Source of the DNA: Bacteroidales bacterium
GTDB taxonomy: Bacteria; Bacteroidota; Bacteroidia; Bacteroidales; Tenuifilaceae
Reading direction: 5' to 3'
Length of the DNA: 47,173 nt
Assembly: GCA_017454165.1 (NCBI GenBank)
Contig: JAFTDN010000121.1
Coordinates: 1-47,173 of the forward strand
The notes under the pieces are model-generated. The model ran no database searches. It saw nothing but the letters and a program-made list of their open reading frames with translations, and was not told the DNA's origin. Positions 1 through 9,299 of this stretch are shown in pieces. The first letter of the stretch is position 1. Every line of letters starts with the position of its first letter. The translations under genes were made by a program, and so were the position numbers.

Positions 1-29
1 GGAGCTCCCCGCCTCTGCTGTTTTTGGGA

Positions 30-86
30 TGCCTGAGCCTGTCGAAGGCGTGGGGCGGGGACCGGTGCCTTCGACAGGCTCAGGCA
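30..86. repeat. inverted repeat with 20-bp perfect arms
   Basis: The left arm at 30-49 (TGCCTGAGCCTGTCGAAGGC) is the exact reverse complement of 67-86, around a 17-base G-rich loop. The TTCGACAGGCTCAGG core belongs to a short repeat widespread in bacterial genomes. Variants of the same core occur inside the coding sequence of both T9SS surface proteins in this window (11840-11943 and 15519-15622). Confidence 0.9.
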
Positions 87-374
87 CCGTTGATGGTGCT
101 GCCCCCTGCCGATGTTGCAGCCCGCAGGGCTGCATTGTCCATCGCGCATAATCCCCCCGTGCCCAGGGCGATGCCCTAGGCAATATCTGTTGCAGCGCTC
201 CGCGCTGCCCCGAAAGCAAGCAGCCACACTGCCGTGGGTGCAAGCGATTTGCATCGAATTGCGGCCTGTAGAGACACGCCGCGTGTGTCCGTTGCCAGTG
301 CTAGCGTGGGCTGGGCTGCTCCGCTCGCAAAGATGGGGCATTGCAAGAGGAGGGGCGGCTGTCCGATAATTTTG

Positions 375-382
375 TACCTTTG
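375..382 (+). promoter_or_regulatory. -7 promoter element of znuACB
   Basis: TACCTTTG matches the Bacteroidota -7 consensus TAnnTTTG and lies 30 bases before the znuA start codon. No TTG is found at the usual 19-21 base spacing upstream, so only half of the promoter is supported. Confidence 0.55.
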
Positions 383-411
383 TCCTTGCAAATCCCCCAA
401 GCCAAAGTCCT

Positions 412-1302
412 ATGCGAAGATTAATGCTGTTTGGTGTCGTAATGTTCTGTGCTATATGTAGTTGTGGGACGCATCGCGGTGCCACCGATGCCCGCCCCAC
501 GGTAACGGTGAGCATACTGCCCCTGAAATACCTAGTGGAGCGCGTGGCGGGCGACACCTCGCTACGGATCGATGTGCTGGTACCACCGGGCAGCAGCCCC
601 GAGCTGTTCGAACCCACGCCCATGCAGCTTGCCCAGTTCAGCCGCTCCGACCTGTACTTCGCCATTGGGTTGATTGACTTTGAGCAGGCCTTGGGGGCCA
701 AGCTGGCAGGGCAGGAGAGGCCCCGTTTAGTAAACCTGTCCGCTGGGGCCGAGCTGCTGGCTGGGCATTGCCACCACGACCACCATGAGTACGGCCATCA
801 TCATCATGGCACCGACCCGCACATCTGGGCATCGTGCCGCGAGATGGCCCGCATGGTGGGGCTGGTAGAGCAGCATTTGGCCGCAGCATATCCCGAGGGT
901 GCGCAGCGCTTTGCGGCCAATGCCCAGGCCATGCGAACCGAATTGGCCTCCCTTGATGCGCGTATAGCCCACATGCTCGACAGCGCGGGGCGTAAGCACT
1001 TCCTCATATACCACCCCGCGTTGGCCTACTTCGCCCGCGACTACGGACTCACGCAGCTCAGCGTGGAGCACGAGGGCAAGGAGCCCTCGGCGCAGGGCAT
1101 GGCCGCCACCATAGCCGCAGCGCGGGAGCATGGCGTGGGGCTGGTGATGGTGCAGCAGCAGTTCGACTCCAAGAGTGCCAGCGCCATAGCCGATGAGCTG
1201 CGCCTGCCCGTGGTGCAGGTGAACCCGCTGGCCGAGGACTGGCCCACGGAGATGCTGCGCACGGCGCAGCTGATTGCGGGCATAGAGCATAGCGCAAACT
1301 GA
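412..1302 (+). CDS. znuA: zinc/manganese ABC transporter substrate-binding lipoprotein
   Basis: This is the extracytoplasmic metal-binding component of a cluster A-I (ZnuA/TroA) importer. A short signal peptide ends in a lipobox-like ICSC with the lipidated Cys at residue 18, so the protein should be membrane-anchored. A His-rich loop at residues 119-132, typical of zinc-binding members, probably captures or senses metal. Likely metal ligands are Glu64 (in SPELFEPTP, where classical ZnuA has His), His137 (DPHIW), His201 (YHPALAYF) and the acidic pair 275-276 near the C-terminus. The 296-residue length is normal. The stop codon overlaps the znuC start by one base (TGATG), so the two are translationally coupled. 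Zinc is the more likely substrate because of the His loop, but manganese cannot be excluded. Confidence 0.9.
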   Translation: MRRLMLFGVVMFCAICSCGTHRGATDARPTVTVSILPLKYLVERVAGDTSLRIDVLVPPGSSPELFEPTPMQLAQFSRSDLYFAIGLIDFEQALGAKLAGQERPRLVNLSAGAELLAGHCHHDHHEYGHHHHGTDPHIWASCREMARMVGLVEQHLAAAYPEGAQRFAANAQAMRTELASLDARIAHMLDSAGRKHFLIYHPALAYFARDYGLTQLSVEHEGKEPSAQGMAATIAAAREHGVGLVMVQQQFDSKSASAIADELRLPVVQVNPLAEDWPTEMLRTAQLIAGIEHSAN

Positions 1303-2063
1303 TGGGGCAGAGGCTATTTGCGCTCACCGATGTGTGGGCAGGCTATGGTGATAGGTTGGTGCTGCGCGGGGTGTCGCTCGACATCAACGCCGATGATTTC
1401 ATAGGCATAGTGGGCCCCAATGGCGGCGGCAAGACCACCCTGCTGCGGCTGCTCATAGGCGAGCTGAAACCCCTAGCAGGGCGTGTGGATCGTAGCTGCC
1501 TCAATGTAGGTTATCTTCCTCAGGTACAGCAGATTGATAGAGCATTTCCCATTACGGTGCTCGATGTGGTGCTCTCGGGGCTGATGGGGCGGCAGGGGCT
1601 GTGGCGGCGCTACGGCAAGGTTCAGCGCGAGGCCGCCATGGAGTGCCTGCGCCAGGCTGGGGTCGAGGCGCTGCACGGGCGCAGCGTGGGCGAGCTCTCG
1701 GGAGGGCAGCTGCAGCGGGTGCTGCTGTGCCGTGCGTTGGTGTCGCAGCCCGAGCTGCTCATCCTCGATGAGCCCAACACCTATGTGGACAACAAGTTCG
1801 AGGGGGAGCTCTACGAGCTGCTGCGGCAGCTCAACCAGCGCATGGCCATAGTGATGGTGTCGCACGATCTGGGCACCATAGCCTCGTATGTAAAATCCAT
1901 AGCCTGCGTGAACGGCACGCTGCACCATCACCGGTCGAGCCACATCACGGCTGCGCAGCTGCGCAGCTACGGCTGCCCCATACAGCTTATAGCGCACGGC
2001 GAGGTGCCGCACACCGTGCTGCAGCACCATGGGGGCTGTGGGAAAGGCTGTGCTAACGATTAA
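1302..2063 (+). CDS. znuC: zinc/manganese ABC transporter ATP-binding protein
   Basis: This is the cytoplasmic ATPase that powers the ZnuACB importer. It has a Walker A motif (GPNGGGKTT, about residues 38-46), a Q-loop (YLPQ), the ABC signature LSGGQ, a Walker B ending LLILDEP, and the switch histidine in VMVSHD. Its 253 residues fit the family. The C-terminal tail is rich in His and Cys (HHGGCGKGC at the end), a common feature of zinc ABC ATPases that may bind metal. It starts on the last base of znuA and ends about 10 bases before the chosen znuB start. Confidence 0.93.
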   Translation: MGQRLFALTDVWAGYGDRLVLRGVSLDINADDFIGIVGPNGGGKTTLLRLLIGELKPLAGRVDRSCLNVGYLPQVQQIDRAFPITVLDVVLSGLMGRQGLWRRYGKVQREAAMECLRQAGVEALHGRSVGELSGGQLQRVLLCRALVSQPELLILDEPNTYVDNKFEGELYELLRQLNQRMAIVMVSHDLGTIASYVKSIACVNGTLHHHRSSHITAAQLRSYGCPIQLIAHGEVPHTVLQHHGGCGKGCAND

Positions 2064-2073
2064 CCATTTGTGT

Positions 2074-2904
2074 ATGATAGAGATGCTGCACTTTCAGTTT
2101 ATGCAGAATGCGCTGTGGGCCTCGTTGCTGCTGGCGGTGGTGGTGGGCTTTGTGGGTACCTACATAGTAGCGCGGCGCTTGGTGTTCCTCAGCGGGGGCA
2201 TCACCCACGCCTCGTTTGGAGGCATAGGGCTGGCCTGGTACTTGGGCTTTAGCCCAATTGCTGGGGCTGCGGTGTTCGCTGTGCTTTCGGCGCTGGGCTT
2301 CGAGGCCATCACCCACCGGCGGGCCATGCGCGAGGACTCGGCCATAGGTATGCTGTGGGCGCTGGGCATGGCGCTGGGCGTGTTCTTCGTGTTCCTCACG
2401 CCTGGCTACGCTCCCAACCTGATGTCGTACCTGTTTGGCAACATCCTCACCATATCGCAGGCCGACCTTGGGCTGCTGCTGTCCATGGTGGTGGTCATCG
2501 GGCTGCTGCTGGCGTTGTTCTACCGGCCTATGCTGTTCGTGGCCTTCGACTCGGCCTATGCCCATGCCCAGCGGCGCGGCGCAGCTTTGTTCATCGACTA
2601 TACCCTGAAGGTGCTCGTGGCCTTGTCCATCGTGCTGTCCATCAGGTCGGTGGGTATCATCTTGCTCATATCGCTGCTCACGGCGCCGGCCAATATCGCC
2701 AACCTGTTCACACGCCGCTTTGGTCCTATGGCATTGCTGTCGGGCGGCATTGCGCTATGCGCGTTGTTGATGGGGGTGGCTATGTCATATGGTCTCAATG
2801 TGCCCTCGGGCGCGGCGGTGGTCATGGTGCTGGTGGCCATGTATGGGATGGGGCACGTGGGGCTGTGGTTGGCTAGGCACCTGGGCGCACCCGCACGAGG
2901 TTGA
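2074..2904 (+). CDS. znuB: zinc/manganese ABC transporter permease
   Basis: This is the integral membrane permease of the ZnuACB importer (ABC-3 family). It is almost wholly hydrophobic with about seven or eight membrane spans, and has the family's GGITHASFGGIGLA stretch after the first span. The open frame extends back to 2029 inside znuC, but ATG 2074 (MIEMLHFQFMQNALW) follows the znuC stop with a normal gap and gives a typical N-terminus; ATG 2083 is an alternative. The last 32 bases overlap the 3' end of the convergent SiaC-like gene. Confidence 0.92.
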   Translation: MIEMLHFQFMQNALWASLLLAVVVGFVGTYIVARRLVFLSGGITHASFGGIGLAWYLGFSPIAGAAVFAVLSALGFEAITHRRAMREDSAIGMLWALGMALGVFFVFLTPGYAPNLMSYLFGNILTISQADLGLLLSMVVVIGLLLALFYRPMLFVAFDSAYAHAQRRGAALFIDYTLKVLVALSIVLSIRSVGIILLISLLTAPANIANLFTRRFGPMALLSGGIALCALLMGVAMSYGLNVPSGAAVVMVLVAMYGMGHVGLWLARHLGAPARG

Positions 2905-3268
2905 ACTCCACCTTTTTGTCGAGCAGGGTTTTGTAGTCGGCCCCGGCGTTGTAGATGTCCTCGTCGTTCTCCTCATACAGCCAGTCGATTTGCACCTTGC
3001 AGAGCTTTTCTAGCTGCATCTGTTCGAGGCGTTTGAGCATGTCGAATATGCGTTTGGAGGAGCTGGTGTTGAAGTATTCGAGCTGTATGTGCGCGGTGGT
3101 CTTGGGCTGGGGCTGCTGGGCGTAGCCATCGAGCCATTGCAGTATGGGCATGAAGAACTGGGAGGCGTTCTCGGGGATGCTTACGCCTTGCATGCAGAGC
3201 TCGCCCGTGCTGGCGTTGAGGTTCACATAGGGGGAGGTCTCTGTGGGATGTAGCTCGTAGTTGCTCAT
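2873..3268 (-). CDS. SiaC-family regulatory phosphoprotein (DUF1987)
   Basis: This 131-residue protein matches the DUF1987/SiaC family. In Pseudomonas, SiaC is switched by phosphorylation (kinase SiaB, phosphatase SiaA) and, when unphosphorylated, activates a diguanylate cyclase. The family's YFNTSSSKRIFDML segment is present; its Thr/Ser cluster is the expected phosphorylation region, which is inferred from the family. The gene lies 9 bases downstream of a second, longer DUF1987 paralogue and probably shares its transcript. No SiaB-type kinase, SiaA-type phosphatase or GGDEF protein is nearby, so its partners are presumably encoded elsewhere. Its 3' end overlaps znuB on the other strand. Confidence 0.85.
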   Translation of the reverse strand: MSNYELHPTETSPYVNLNASTGELCMQGVSIPENASQFFMPILQWLDGYAQQPQPKTTAHIQLEYFNTSSSKRIFDMLKRLEQMQLEKLCKVQIDWLYEENDEDIYNAGADYKTLLDKKVEFNLVRVRPGA

Positions 3269-3277
3269 GGCCGCGTT

Positions 3278-3787
3278 TTAAATGTCCTCCACTTCGTACT
3301 CCTCGCCGTGCCCGTTGCGCTTTATGGTGTCCCAGTATTTCTGCGATATGATGGAGCTCAGCCCGCTCTTTTTGTTCTTGATGCGCACCTTAGCCATGCG
3401 CTCCTTGCTGATGCTCAGTCCATCGAACTTGAAAGGGATGGAGACCAGGGTCTCTAAGTCCTCGCCCAGCTGTAGCAGCGAGTCGTCGTCCTCATCGTAG
3501 CGCCAGGTTACGTTCACGATGTTGCCCGTCTGGTGGATTAGGTCGAGCCGTTTCATGATTTCGTTGACGTACATGCTCGAGCTGCTGTTGATGTAGTCGA
3601 GGTACACCGAGAGCGTGGTCTGGGCGGCGGGCTGCTTAACGTAGCCGTCCACCCACTCCAGCACGGGCTGCCAGAACGTGAAGGGATCCTCGGGGATGGC
3701 GCGCCCTTCGATGCTTAGCTGCCCCGATATGGCTGAGCAGGTAATCTGGGGGCTGTCCGGGGATTTCTCTATGTTTAGGTCGCTCAT
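3278..3787 (-). CDS. SiaC-family regulatory phosphoprotein (DUF1987), longer paralogue
   Basis: This is a second DUF1987/SiaC-like protein, clearly related to its downstream neighbour: both share a central 'W.DGY..QP...T' block and a Ser-rich strand (YINSSSSMYVNEIMKRL here, YFNTSSSKRIF there). It carries an extra C-terminal tail of about 40 residues, rich in Lys and Glu, that the shorter copy lacks. I place the start at ATG 3787 (MSDLNIEK), which suits the -7 element at 3823-3830; the open frame continues upstream to 3814. Tandem paralogues with different tails suggest two switchable regulators with separate targets. Confidence 0.83.
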   Translation of the reverse strand: MSDLNIEKSPDSPQITCSAISGQLSIEGRAIPEDPFTFWQPVLEWVDGYVKQPAAQTTLSVYLDYINSSSSMYVNEIMKRLDLIHQTGNIVNVTWRYDEDDDSLLQLGEDLETLVSIPFKFDGLSISKERMAKVRIKNKKSGLSSIISQKYWDTIKRNGHGEEYEVEDI

Positions 3788-3822
3788 ATACTCGTTTGTC
3801 GTGCGTCTAGGCACTGATACCC

Positions 3823-3830
3823 CAAAGGTA
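3823..3830 (-). promoter_or_regulatory. -7 promoter element for the SiaC-like pair
   Basis: The minus strand reads TACCTTTG, a full match to the Bacteroidota -7 element, 35 bases before the chosen start codon. No TTG lies at the standard distance upstream. Confidence 0.5.
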
Positions 3831-3910
3831 TGAAAAAAAATATCAACACATGGGATGCGGCGGGTCTAAATTTTGCAGCGCGAGTTGATAATCTGCTTGT
3901 CGTTAGCATG

Positions 3911-4783
3911 TTATCGTTTGATGGTGTCGAACCCTTTCCCGTACACGCCCATCACCGATGACACCGAGATGAACGCCTCGGAGTCCAGCTCCTTGATGAT
4001 GCGGTACAGGTTGCTGGCCTCGTGCTTGCGCACCAGCGTGAGCAGCACTTTCTGGCTGTCCTGCGAGTACCAGCCCTTGCCATCGATTACCGTTACGCCT
4101 CGGTTGAGCTCGTGGGTGATGCGGTTGGCTATGGCTTCGTGGTGCTTGGAGAATATGAACATCTGTACCGACTGCCTGCTGCCCGACAGCACAGCATCGA
4201 GCGTGTAGGATGTGATGGCCATGGCCACGTAGCCATATACGATGGTCTCCACGCGGTGGGCGGGATCGAGGTCGAGCAGCACCAGGTACGACGAGCCTAT
4301 GATGAACACATCGAGGAATAGGATGACGCGTCCAGGGCTGATGTTGCGGTACTTGTTGATGATCATGGCGATGATGTCGGTGCCGCCGGTGCTGCCGCCC
4401 TGCGAGAAGCAGATGCCCAGCCCCGCGCCGGCCAGCGCACCGCCCAGTATGGTGGACATGAATCGGTCGTCTACCAGCGGGTTGGTGATCAGGTGCTGTA
4501 GCACCGACATCAGCAGCGAGGCCACGGCCACGCCGTAGATGGTCTTGATGCCGAAGTTGGCGCCCAGTATCTTTATGGCCAGGGCCAGCAGGGCTAGGTT
4601 CACTAGGAAGTAGGTGTAGCCCACGGGGAACCCTGTGGCGTAGAACACCAGCGCACCCACGCCCGACACGCCCCCGCCGGTGATTTTGTGGGGGATGATG
4701 AATCCAATCCAGGCTAGGGCGTAGAGGCACAGCCCTAGGGTCATGATGATGTAGGGCTTGACGTGTTTGCCTGTTATTGCCAT
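3911..4783 (-). CDS. YitT family membrane protein (DUF161 plus DUF2179)
   Basis: A 290-residue inner-membrane protein of the YitT/DUF161 family. The first 200 residues contain about five or six hydrophobic spans, including the characteristic Gly-rich loops KITGGGVSGVGAL and FSQGGSTGGTDIIA. The last 80 residues are a soluble DUF2179 domain with the family pattern GVTVIDGKGWYS. The biochemical role of the family is not settled; transport or sensing of a small ligand has been proposed. It lies 71 bases downstream of a four-helix-bundle gene on the same strand and may be co-transcribed with it. Confidence 0.88.
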   Translation of the reverse strand: MAITGKHVKPYIIMTLGLCLYALAWIGFIIPHKITGGGVSGVGALVFYATGFPVGYTYFLVNLALLALAIKILGANFGIKTIYGVAVASLLMSVLQHLITNPLVDDRFMSTILGGALAGAGLGICFSQGGSTGGTDIIAMIINKYRNISPGRVILFLDVFIIGSSYLVLLDLDPAHRVETIVYGYVAMAITSYTLDAVLSGSRQSVQMFIFSKHHEAIANRITHELNRGVTVIDGKGWYSQDSQKVLLTLVRKHEASNLYRIIKELDSEAFISVSSVMGVYGKGFDTIKR

Positions 4784-4854
4784 TGCGATGGGGGTTGTTT
4801 GCAGGGGGTACTACGGAGAGGGGGGCTAGAGGGTTGCGTTTCGGTGTTCGTTCG

Positions 4855-5232
4855 CTATGGGTAGGCCTCGTTGTCGCGGGGCTTGGTTATGGATTTGTGG
4901 TAGTTGTTCAAAAGGAACCCCACCTCGTTGATGTGGGCATCAATCGGCTCGCTGCTGAGCAGGCCCAGGTCTGAGGCCACGTGTGCATAGTAGCGCATGT
5001 GTTCCACGTGCTCCAAGGCCGATTGCAGGTGCGAGAGCTTCTCGTTGCGATTCTTTTTGCGGTAGCTCACCACGATGTCGGCGGCGCATTGCAATGAGTA
5101 CTCGCGCAGCTTTGTTGTTACGGCATGTTGGGGGAGGTTCATCTCGAATAGCTTGATGGCTAGCGCATGGGCCTTCTGCCAGACGACCAAATCGCGGTAG
5201 GTTTTGGCCGGGAGGAAATCTTTGTCTGCCAT
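4855..5232 (-). CDS. four-helix-bundle protein (S23/TIGR02436-like)
   Basis: A 125-residue helical protein with the hallmark opening of this family, 'YRDLVVWQKAHALAIKLFEM', and a terminal helix ending in a lysine-rich tail. Related proteins were first noticed as ORFs inside 23S rRNA intervening sequences and are common as free genes in Bacteroidota; structures show a homopentameric bundle. The function is unknown. No rRNA is present here. A -7 promoter element is found about 35 bases upstream. Confidence 0.85.
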   Translation of the reverse strand: MADKDFLPAKTYRDLVVWQKAHALAIKLFEMNLPQHAVTTKLREYSLQCAADIVVSYRKKNRNEKLSHLQSALEHVEHMRYYAHVASDLGLLSSEPIDAHINEVGFLLNNYHKSITKPRDNEAYP

Positions 5233-5266
5233 AGTGGTATTTGTGTGGAAAGCGGATTTTCAGCAG

Positions 5267-5274
5267 CAAAGTTA
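5267..5274 (-). promoter_or_regulatory. -7 promoter element of the four-helix-bundle gene
   Basis: The minus strand reads TAACTTTG, matching TAnnTTTG, 35 bases before the start codon. The -33 element is not recognisable. Confidence 0.5.
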
Positions 5275-5306
5275 TAGAATTTGAAAGCTGTTTAAAATGA
5301 CATTTA

Positions 5307-8093
5307 TCAGCTCACCACCACATTCACTATTTTGTTGGGCACCACTATGATGCGCTTAATCTGCTTGCCTTCGGTGTATTTGCTTGTCTGCTCGTTGTTA
5401 AGCACCATTTGCTCCACCTCGTTGGCGGGTGTGTTGAGCGGCAGCTCGATGGTGAATCGGGTTTTGCCGTTGAACGACACTGCGCAGGTGAAGGTGTTGT
5501 CGGCCATCAGCGATTCGTTGGCCACGGGCCATTTGGCATCGCATACCGATGCATTGTGGCCCAGCAAATGCCACAGTTCCTCAGCGATGTGGGGTGCGTA
5601 GGGCGATAGCAGCACGGTGAGGGGCTCTAGCACGGCGCGTTTGTTGCAGCGCAGGTCGGTGAGCTCGTTGGCGCATATCATGAATGCCGATACGCAGGTG
5701 TTGAAGCTGAAGCGTTCAATGTCGTCGGACACCTTCTTGATGGTGCGGTGGAGCGTTTTCAACTCCTGCGGCGTGGGTTGCTCATCGCTGATTGCTAGTT
5801 GGTTCTGCGCATCGTGGAATAGTCGCCAGAATTTGCGCAGGAATTTGTGCACACCGTCGATTCCCTTTGTGTCCCAGGGTTTGCTCTGCTCCAGCGGGCC
5901 GAGGAACATCTCGTACATGCGCAGGGTGTCGGCTCCGTAGCGTTCTACGATGTCGTCGGGGTTCACCACGTTCCACATGCTCTTGCTCATCTTCTCCACG
6001 GCATGGCCGCAGATGTAGCGGCCGTCTTCGAGTATGAACTCGGCGTTGGCGTAGTCGGGCATCCAGCGGCGGAACGCCTCGGTGTCGAGCACATCGTTTT
6101 CAACAATGTTCACATCAACGTGTATGGGCGTTACGTCGTGCTGGTCTTTCAGCCCGTTCGACACGAAGGTGTTTGTGCCTTTTATGCGATATACGAAGTT
6201 TGATCGTCCCTGAATCATGCCCTGGTTCACCAGGCGGCGGAATGGTTCGTTTTGGCATACCTTGCCCATGTCGAACAGGAATTTGTTCCAGAAGCGGGAG
6301 TATATAAGGTGTCCCACGGCGTGCTCGGTGCCGCCTATGTAGAGGTCCACGTTTTGCCAATAGGCGTTGGCTTCTGCGCCCACCAGAGCCTGGCTGTTGT
6401 GGGGGTCCATGTAGCGCAGGTAGTAGGCCGATGAGCCAGCAAAACCGGGCATGGTGCTCAATTCGTAGGGATGGCCTTCGGGCGTATGCCATTGCTCGGC
6501 GCGGGCAAGCGGCGGCTCGCCCTGCTCGGTGGGCTTGAAGCTGCTTATGCTGGGCAGCTGTAGCGGCAGCTGATTGTCGGCAATGGGGTAGGGGAGGCCA
6601 TCTTTGTAGTAGATGGGGAACGGCTCGCCCCAGTAGCGCTGGCGGCTGAATATGGCATCGCGCAGGCGGTAGTTCACCTGGCGGCGACCGATGCCGCGTT
6701 TTTCCACCTCGGCGCACATCTGGCTTATGGCCTGTTTTATGTTCAAACCGTCAATCAGCGGGCTGTTGATGATGATGCCGTCCTTTGAGTCGTATGATTC
6801 AGTCCATGTTGCCGTATCGGTGGGCTGTTCGCCGGGCTTGATTACGGTTTGAATGATGGGCAGATTGAATGTTTTGGCGAACACAAAGTCGCGGCTATCG
6901 TGGGCGGGCACGGCCATTATGGCCCCTGTGCCATAGCCCGAAAGCACGTATTCGCTCACCCAGATGGGTATGCGCTGCTGGTTGAATGGGTTGATGGCGT
7001 ATCTTCCTGTAAAACATCCAGTTGCACGACGGCTTTCGGCCATGCGCTCGCGCTCGGTTTTGCGGCGGGCTGCGGTGCGATAGTCGTCCATGGCGGCCTT
7101 TTGTTCGGGTGTGGTTACAAGGTCAACCAGGTCGCTCTCGGGGGCCAGCACCATGAATGTTACTCCGAAAATGGTATCGGGGCGGGTGGTGAACACGGTT
7201 AGCTTGTCGGCCATGCCCTCCACCTCGAACTGCACCTCGGCACCCTCGGAGCGGCCAATCCAGTTGCGCTGCATCTCTTTCATGGAATCGCTCCATTCGA
7301 GCGGCTCAAGGTCGGCCAGCAGGCGTTCGGCGTAGGCCGATATGCGTAGGCACCATTGGCGCATCTTGCGCTGCTCCACGGGGTGGCCGCCGCGCACCGA
7401 TAGGCCTTCCTTCACCTCGTCGTTGGCCAGCACGGTGCCCAGGGCGGGGCACCAGTTCACCATCACATCGGCCAGGTAGGCCAGACGGTAGTTGAGCAGC
7501 GTTTGCTGCTGCTGGGCCTCGTTCCAGCCGTTCCAATCGGCTGCGCTAAAGCATAAAGGCTCGGTGCAGGCCGCATTTAGGTTGTTGGTGCCGTGCTGCG
7601 CGAGGTGTTGCACCAGCGCGGCAATGGGTTGCGCTTTTTGCAGTTTGGTGTCGAAATACGACTCAAACATCTGAACGAAAGCCCATTGCGTCCAGCGGTA
7701 GTAGTCGGGGTCGCAGGTGCGTATCTCGCGGTTCCAGTCGTAGCAGAAGCCTATCTTGTCGAGCTGCTCGCGGTAGCGGGCAATGTTGCGCTCGGTGGTG
7801 ATGGCGGGGTGCTGCCCCGTTTGTATGGCATACTGCTCGGCGGGCAGGCCAAAGGCATCGTAGCCCATGGGGTGCAGCACGTTGAAGCCGTTCAGGCGTT
7901 TGTAGCGTGAGTATATGTCGGAGGCGATGTATCCCAGCGGATGTCCCACATGCAGGCCTGCGCCAGAGGGGTAGGGGAACATGTCGAGCACGTAGAATTT
8001 GGGGCGTGAGGCATCCACCTCAACGCGGTAGGTTTGCTGCTCGCGCCACCATTGCTGCCAGCGGCGTTCAATATCTTTGAAGTTATAATCCAT
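5307..8093 (-). CDS. leuS: leucyl-tRNA synthetase
   Basis: This class Ia aminoacyl-tRNA synthetase charges tRNA-Leu with leucine in the cytoplasm. The HIGH-type motif is HVGH at residues 48-51 and the KMSKS loop lies near residue 700 (EKMSKSMWN). The inserted CP1 editing domain is present, with the conserved VPAHDSRDF stretch that includes the Asp used to discriminate against norvaline and isoleucine. The C-terminal anticodon-binding region ends with a small tRNA-contacting domain (KIVNVVV). Its 928 residues are full length. It is a single gene with its own -7 element and a leader of roughly 50 bases. Confidence 0.97.
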   Translation of the reverse strand: MDYNFKDIERRWQQWWREQQTYRVEVDASRPKFYVLDMFPYPSGAGLHVGHPLGYIASDIYSRYKRLNGFNVLHPMGYDAFGLPAEQYAIQTGQHPAITTERNIARYREQLDKIGFCYDWNREIRTCDPDYYRWTQWAFVQMFESYFDTKLQKAQPIAALVQHLAQHGTNNLNAACTEPLCFSAADWNGWNEAQQQQTLLNYRLAYLADVMVNWCPALGTVLANDEVKEGLSVRGGHPVEQRKMRQWCLRISAYAERLLADLEPLEWSDSMKEMQRNWIGRSEGAEVQFEVEGMADKLTVFTTRPDTIFGVTFMVLAPESDLVDLVTTPEQKAAMDDYRTAARRKTERERMAESRRATGCFTGRYAINPFNQQRIPIWVSEYVLSGYGTGAIMAVPAHDSRDFVFAKTFNLPIIQTVIKPGEQPTDTATWTESYDSKDGIIINSPLIDGLNIKQAISQMCAEVEKRGIGRRQVNYRLRDAIFSRQRYWGEPFPIYYKDGLPYPIADNQLPLQLPSISSFKPTEQGEPPLARAEQWHTPEGHPYELSTMPGFAGSSAYYLRYMDPHNSQALVGAEANAYWQNVDLYIGGTEHAVGHLIYSRFWNKFLFDMGKVCQNEPFRRLVNQGMIQGRSNFVYRIKGTNTFVSNGLKDQHDVTPIHVDVNIVENDVLDTEAFRRWMPDYANAEFILEDGRYICGHAVEKMSKSMWNVVNPDDIVERYGADTLRMYEMFLGPLEQSKPWDTKGIDGVHKFLRKFWRLFHDAQNQLAISDEQPTPQELKTLHRTIKKVSDDIERFSFNTCVSAFMICANELTDLRCNKRAVLEPLTVLLSPYAPHIAEELWHLLGHNASVCDAKWPVANESLMADNTFTCAVSFNGKTRFTIELPLNTPANEVEQMVLNNEQTSKYTEGKQIKRIIVVPNKIVNVVVS

Positions 8094-8149
8094 ATCTATC
8101 TAATTATAAGCACATAGCGTGTTATGGCGATTGCTGCGCCTGCAACCCA

Positions 8150-8157
8150 CAAAGGTA
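8150..8157 (-). promoter_or_regulatory. -7 promoter element of leuS
   Basis: The minus strand reads TACCTTTG, 57 bases before the leuS start. No TTG is found 19-21 bases further upstream. Confidence 0.5.
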
Positions 8158-8200
8158 CAATAAAAATCGATGCGGACGACATGTGCCTATGCATTGGCGA

Positions 8201-8232
8201 TTTGTAATTTAGGGTGCTATGTAGTATCTTTG
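8201..8232 (+). promoter_or_regulatory. complete Bacteroidota promoter of the TerC gene
   Basis: TTTG at 8201-8204 is followed after exactly 20 bases by TATCTTTG at 8225-8232. This is a textbook -33/-7 pair for the phylum's primary sigma factor. Transcription should start near 8236, leaving a leader of about 34 bases. Confidence 0.8.
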
Positions 8233-8269
8233 CATCACTAATGTATGAGGTATAAATGTATATAACTAT

Positions 8270-9274
8270 ATGAGCATCAGTGTAATGGGTATGCCTTTAT
8301 GGGCATGGGTTTTGTTCTATATAGCCGTGCTGGCCATGTTAATCATCGACCTGCGCATGTTCGGGCGCAAGGGGCAGCACGAGGTGAACATCCGCGAAGC
8401 ATTGGTGATGACCGGCATTTGGATTGCCGTGTCGTTGCTTTTCTGCTTGGGCATCTACCTGTTCTATCCCGAGCAGAGCGGCGAGAAGGCCACCGAGTTT
8501 TTGGCTGGCTACGTGATTGAGAAATCGCTCTCGATGGACAACCTGTTCGTGTTCCTGATGCTGTTCTCGTACTTTGGCATCGACCGCAAGTATCAGCACG
8601 AGGTGCTGTTTTGGGGCATATTTGGAGCTTTGGTGCTGCGCAGCGTGTTCATTTTTGCCGGAGCGGCAGTGGTGGAGCGGTTTGAGTGGGTGCTGGGGCT
8701 GTTTGGCCTATTCCTGCTCTACACCGGTGCCAAGATGTTTGCCCACGACGATGGGGCACAGGCCCAAGATTTGTCGAAGAACTTCATTGTGAGGATGTTC
8801 CGCAGGCTGTTCCCCGTTACCGACACCATGCATGGCGACCGCTTTGTGGTGGTGCAGGATGGCCGCCGCATGGCCACGCCTCTGCTTGTGGCCCTGATTG
8901 TGATTGAGAGCACCGATGTGGCCTTTGCCGTCGATTCCATTCCGGCCATCTTCTCCATCTCGCACGACCCGTTCATTGTGCTCACCAGCAACATATTCGC
9001 CATACTTGGCCTGCGGGCGCTCTACTTTGCTTTGGCCGCTCTGGCCAAATATTTCACCTATCTGAAATACGGCCTTGGAGTGATACTTATATTTGTGGGT
9101 ATCAAGATGTTGCTGGCCATGGACGAGTACATCAACATGCTACTGGAGTCCATGGGCTTGGCTTATCGTATGCCGCACATAAAAATACCCACGGGCATAT
9201 CGCTGGCCATCATCTTTGGGGTGCTGGCGCTGTCGATGCTGCTGTCGGCGGTGGTGTCAAGGTGTGAGGAGTAG
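8270..9274 (+). CDS. TerC/Alx family integral membrane protein
   Basis: A 334-residue polytopic membrane protein of the TerC family (tellurium resistance TerC, Alx, YkoY relatives), whose members are linked to manganese export and metallation of exported proteins. Conserved acidic membrane motifs are visible: EKSLSMDNLFVFLMLF in an early span and VIESTDVAFAVDSIPA in a later one, both probably lining the ion path. About eight or nine spans are predicted by eye, with a charged cytoplasmic loop near residues 165-200. The start fits the promoter at 8201-8232. The leader of about 34 bases is too short for a yybP-ykoY manganese riboswitch, which precedes many relatives. It is followed by a repeat-borne terminator. 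Confidence 0.9.
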   Translation: MSISVMGMPLWAWVLFYIAVLAMLIIDLRMFGRKGQHEVNIREALVMTGIWIAVSLLFCLGIYLFYPEQSGEKATEFLAGYVIEKSLSMDNLFVFLMLFSYFGIDRKYQHEVLFWGIFGALVLRSVFIFAGAAVVERFEWVLGLFGLFLLYTGAKMFAHDDGAQAQDLSKNFIVRMFRRLFPVTDTMHGDRFVVVQDGRRMATPLLVALIVIESTDVAFAVDSIPAIFSISHDPFIVLTSNIFAILGLRALYFALAALAKYFTYLKYGLGVILIFVGIKMLLAMDEYINMLLESMGLAYRMPHIKIPTGISLAIIFGVLALSMLLSAVVSRCEE

Positions 9275-9299
9275 GCGGATTGTTCGCCCACCAGTGAAA

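Larger units (their letters stand above)
1..411. other. gene-free leader region upstream of znuA
   Basis: I see no credible gene here. The segment carries a strong inverted repeat at 30-86 and the -7 promoter element of znuA near its right end. The short open frames in it lack family features and overlap one another on both strands. Confidence 0.6.

Noticed and set aside
4855-5232. 23S rRNA intervening sequence (the family of the four-helix-bundle protein was first seen there)
   Set aside because: There is no rRNA sequence on either side; it is a free-standing gene with its own -7 element.
8233-8269. yybP-ykoY manganese riboswitch before the TerC gene
   Set aside because: The predicted leader is only about 34 bases, too short to hold the aptamer.
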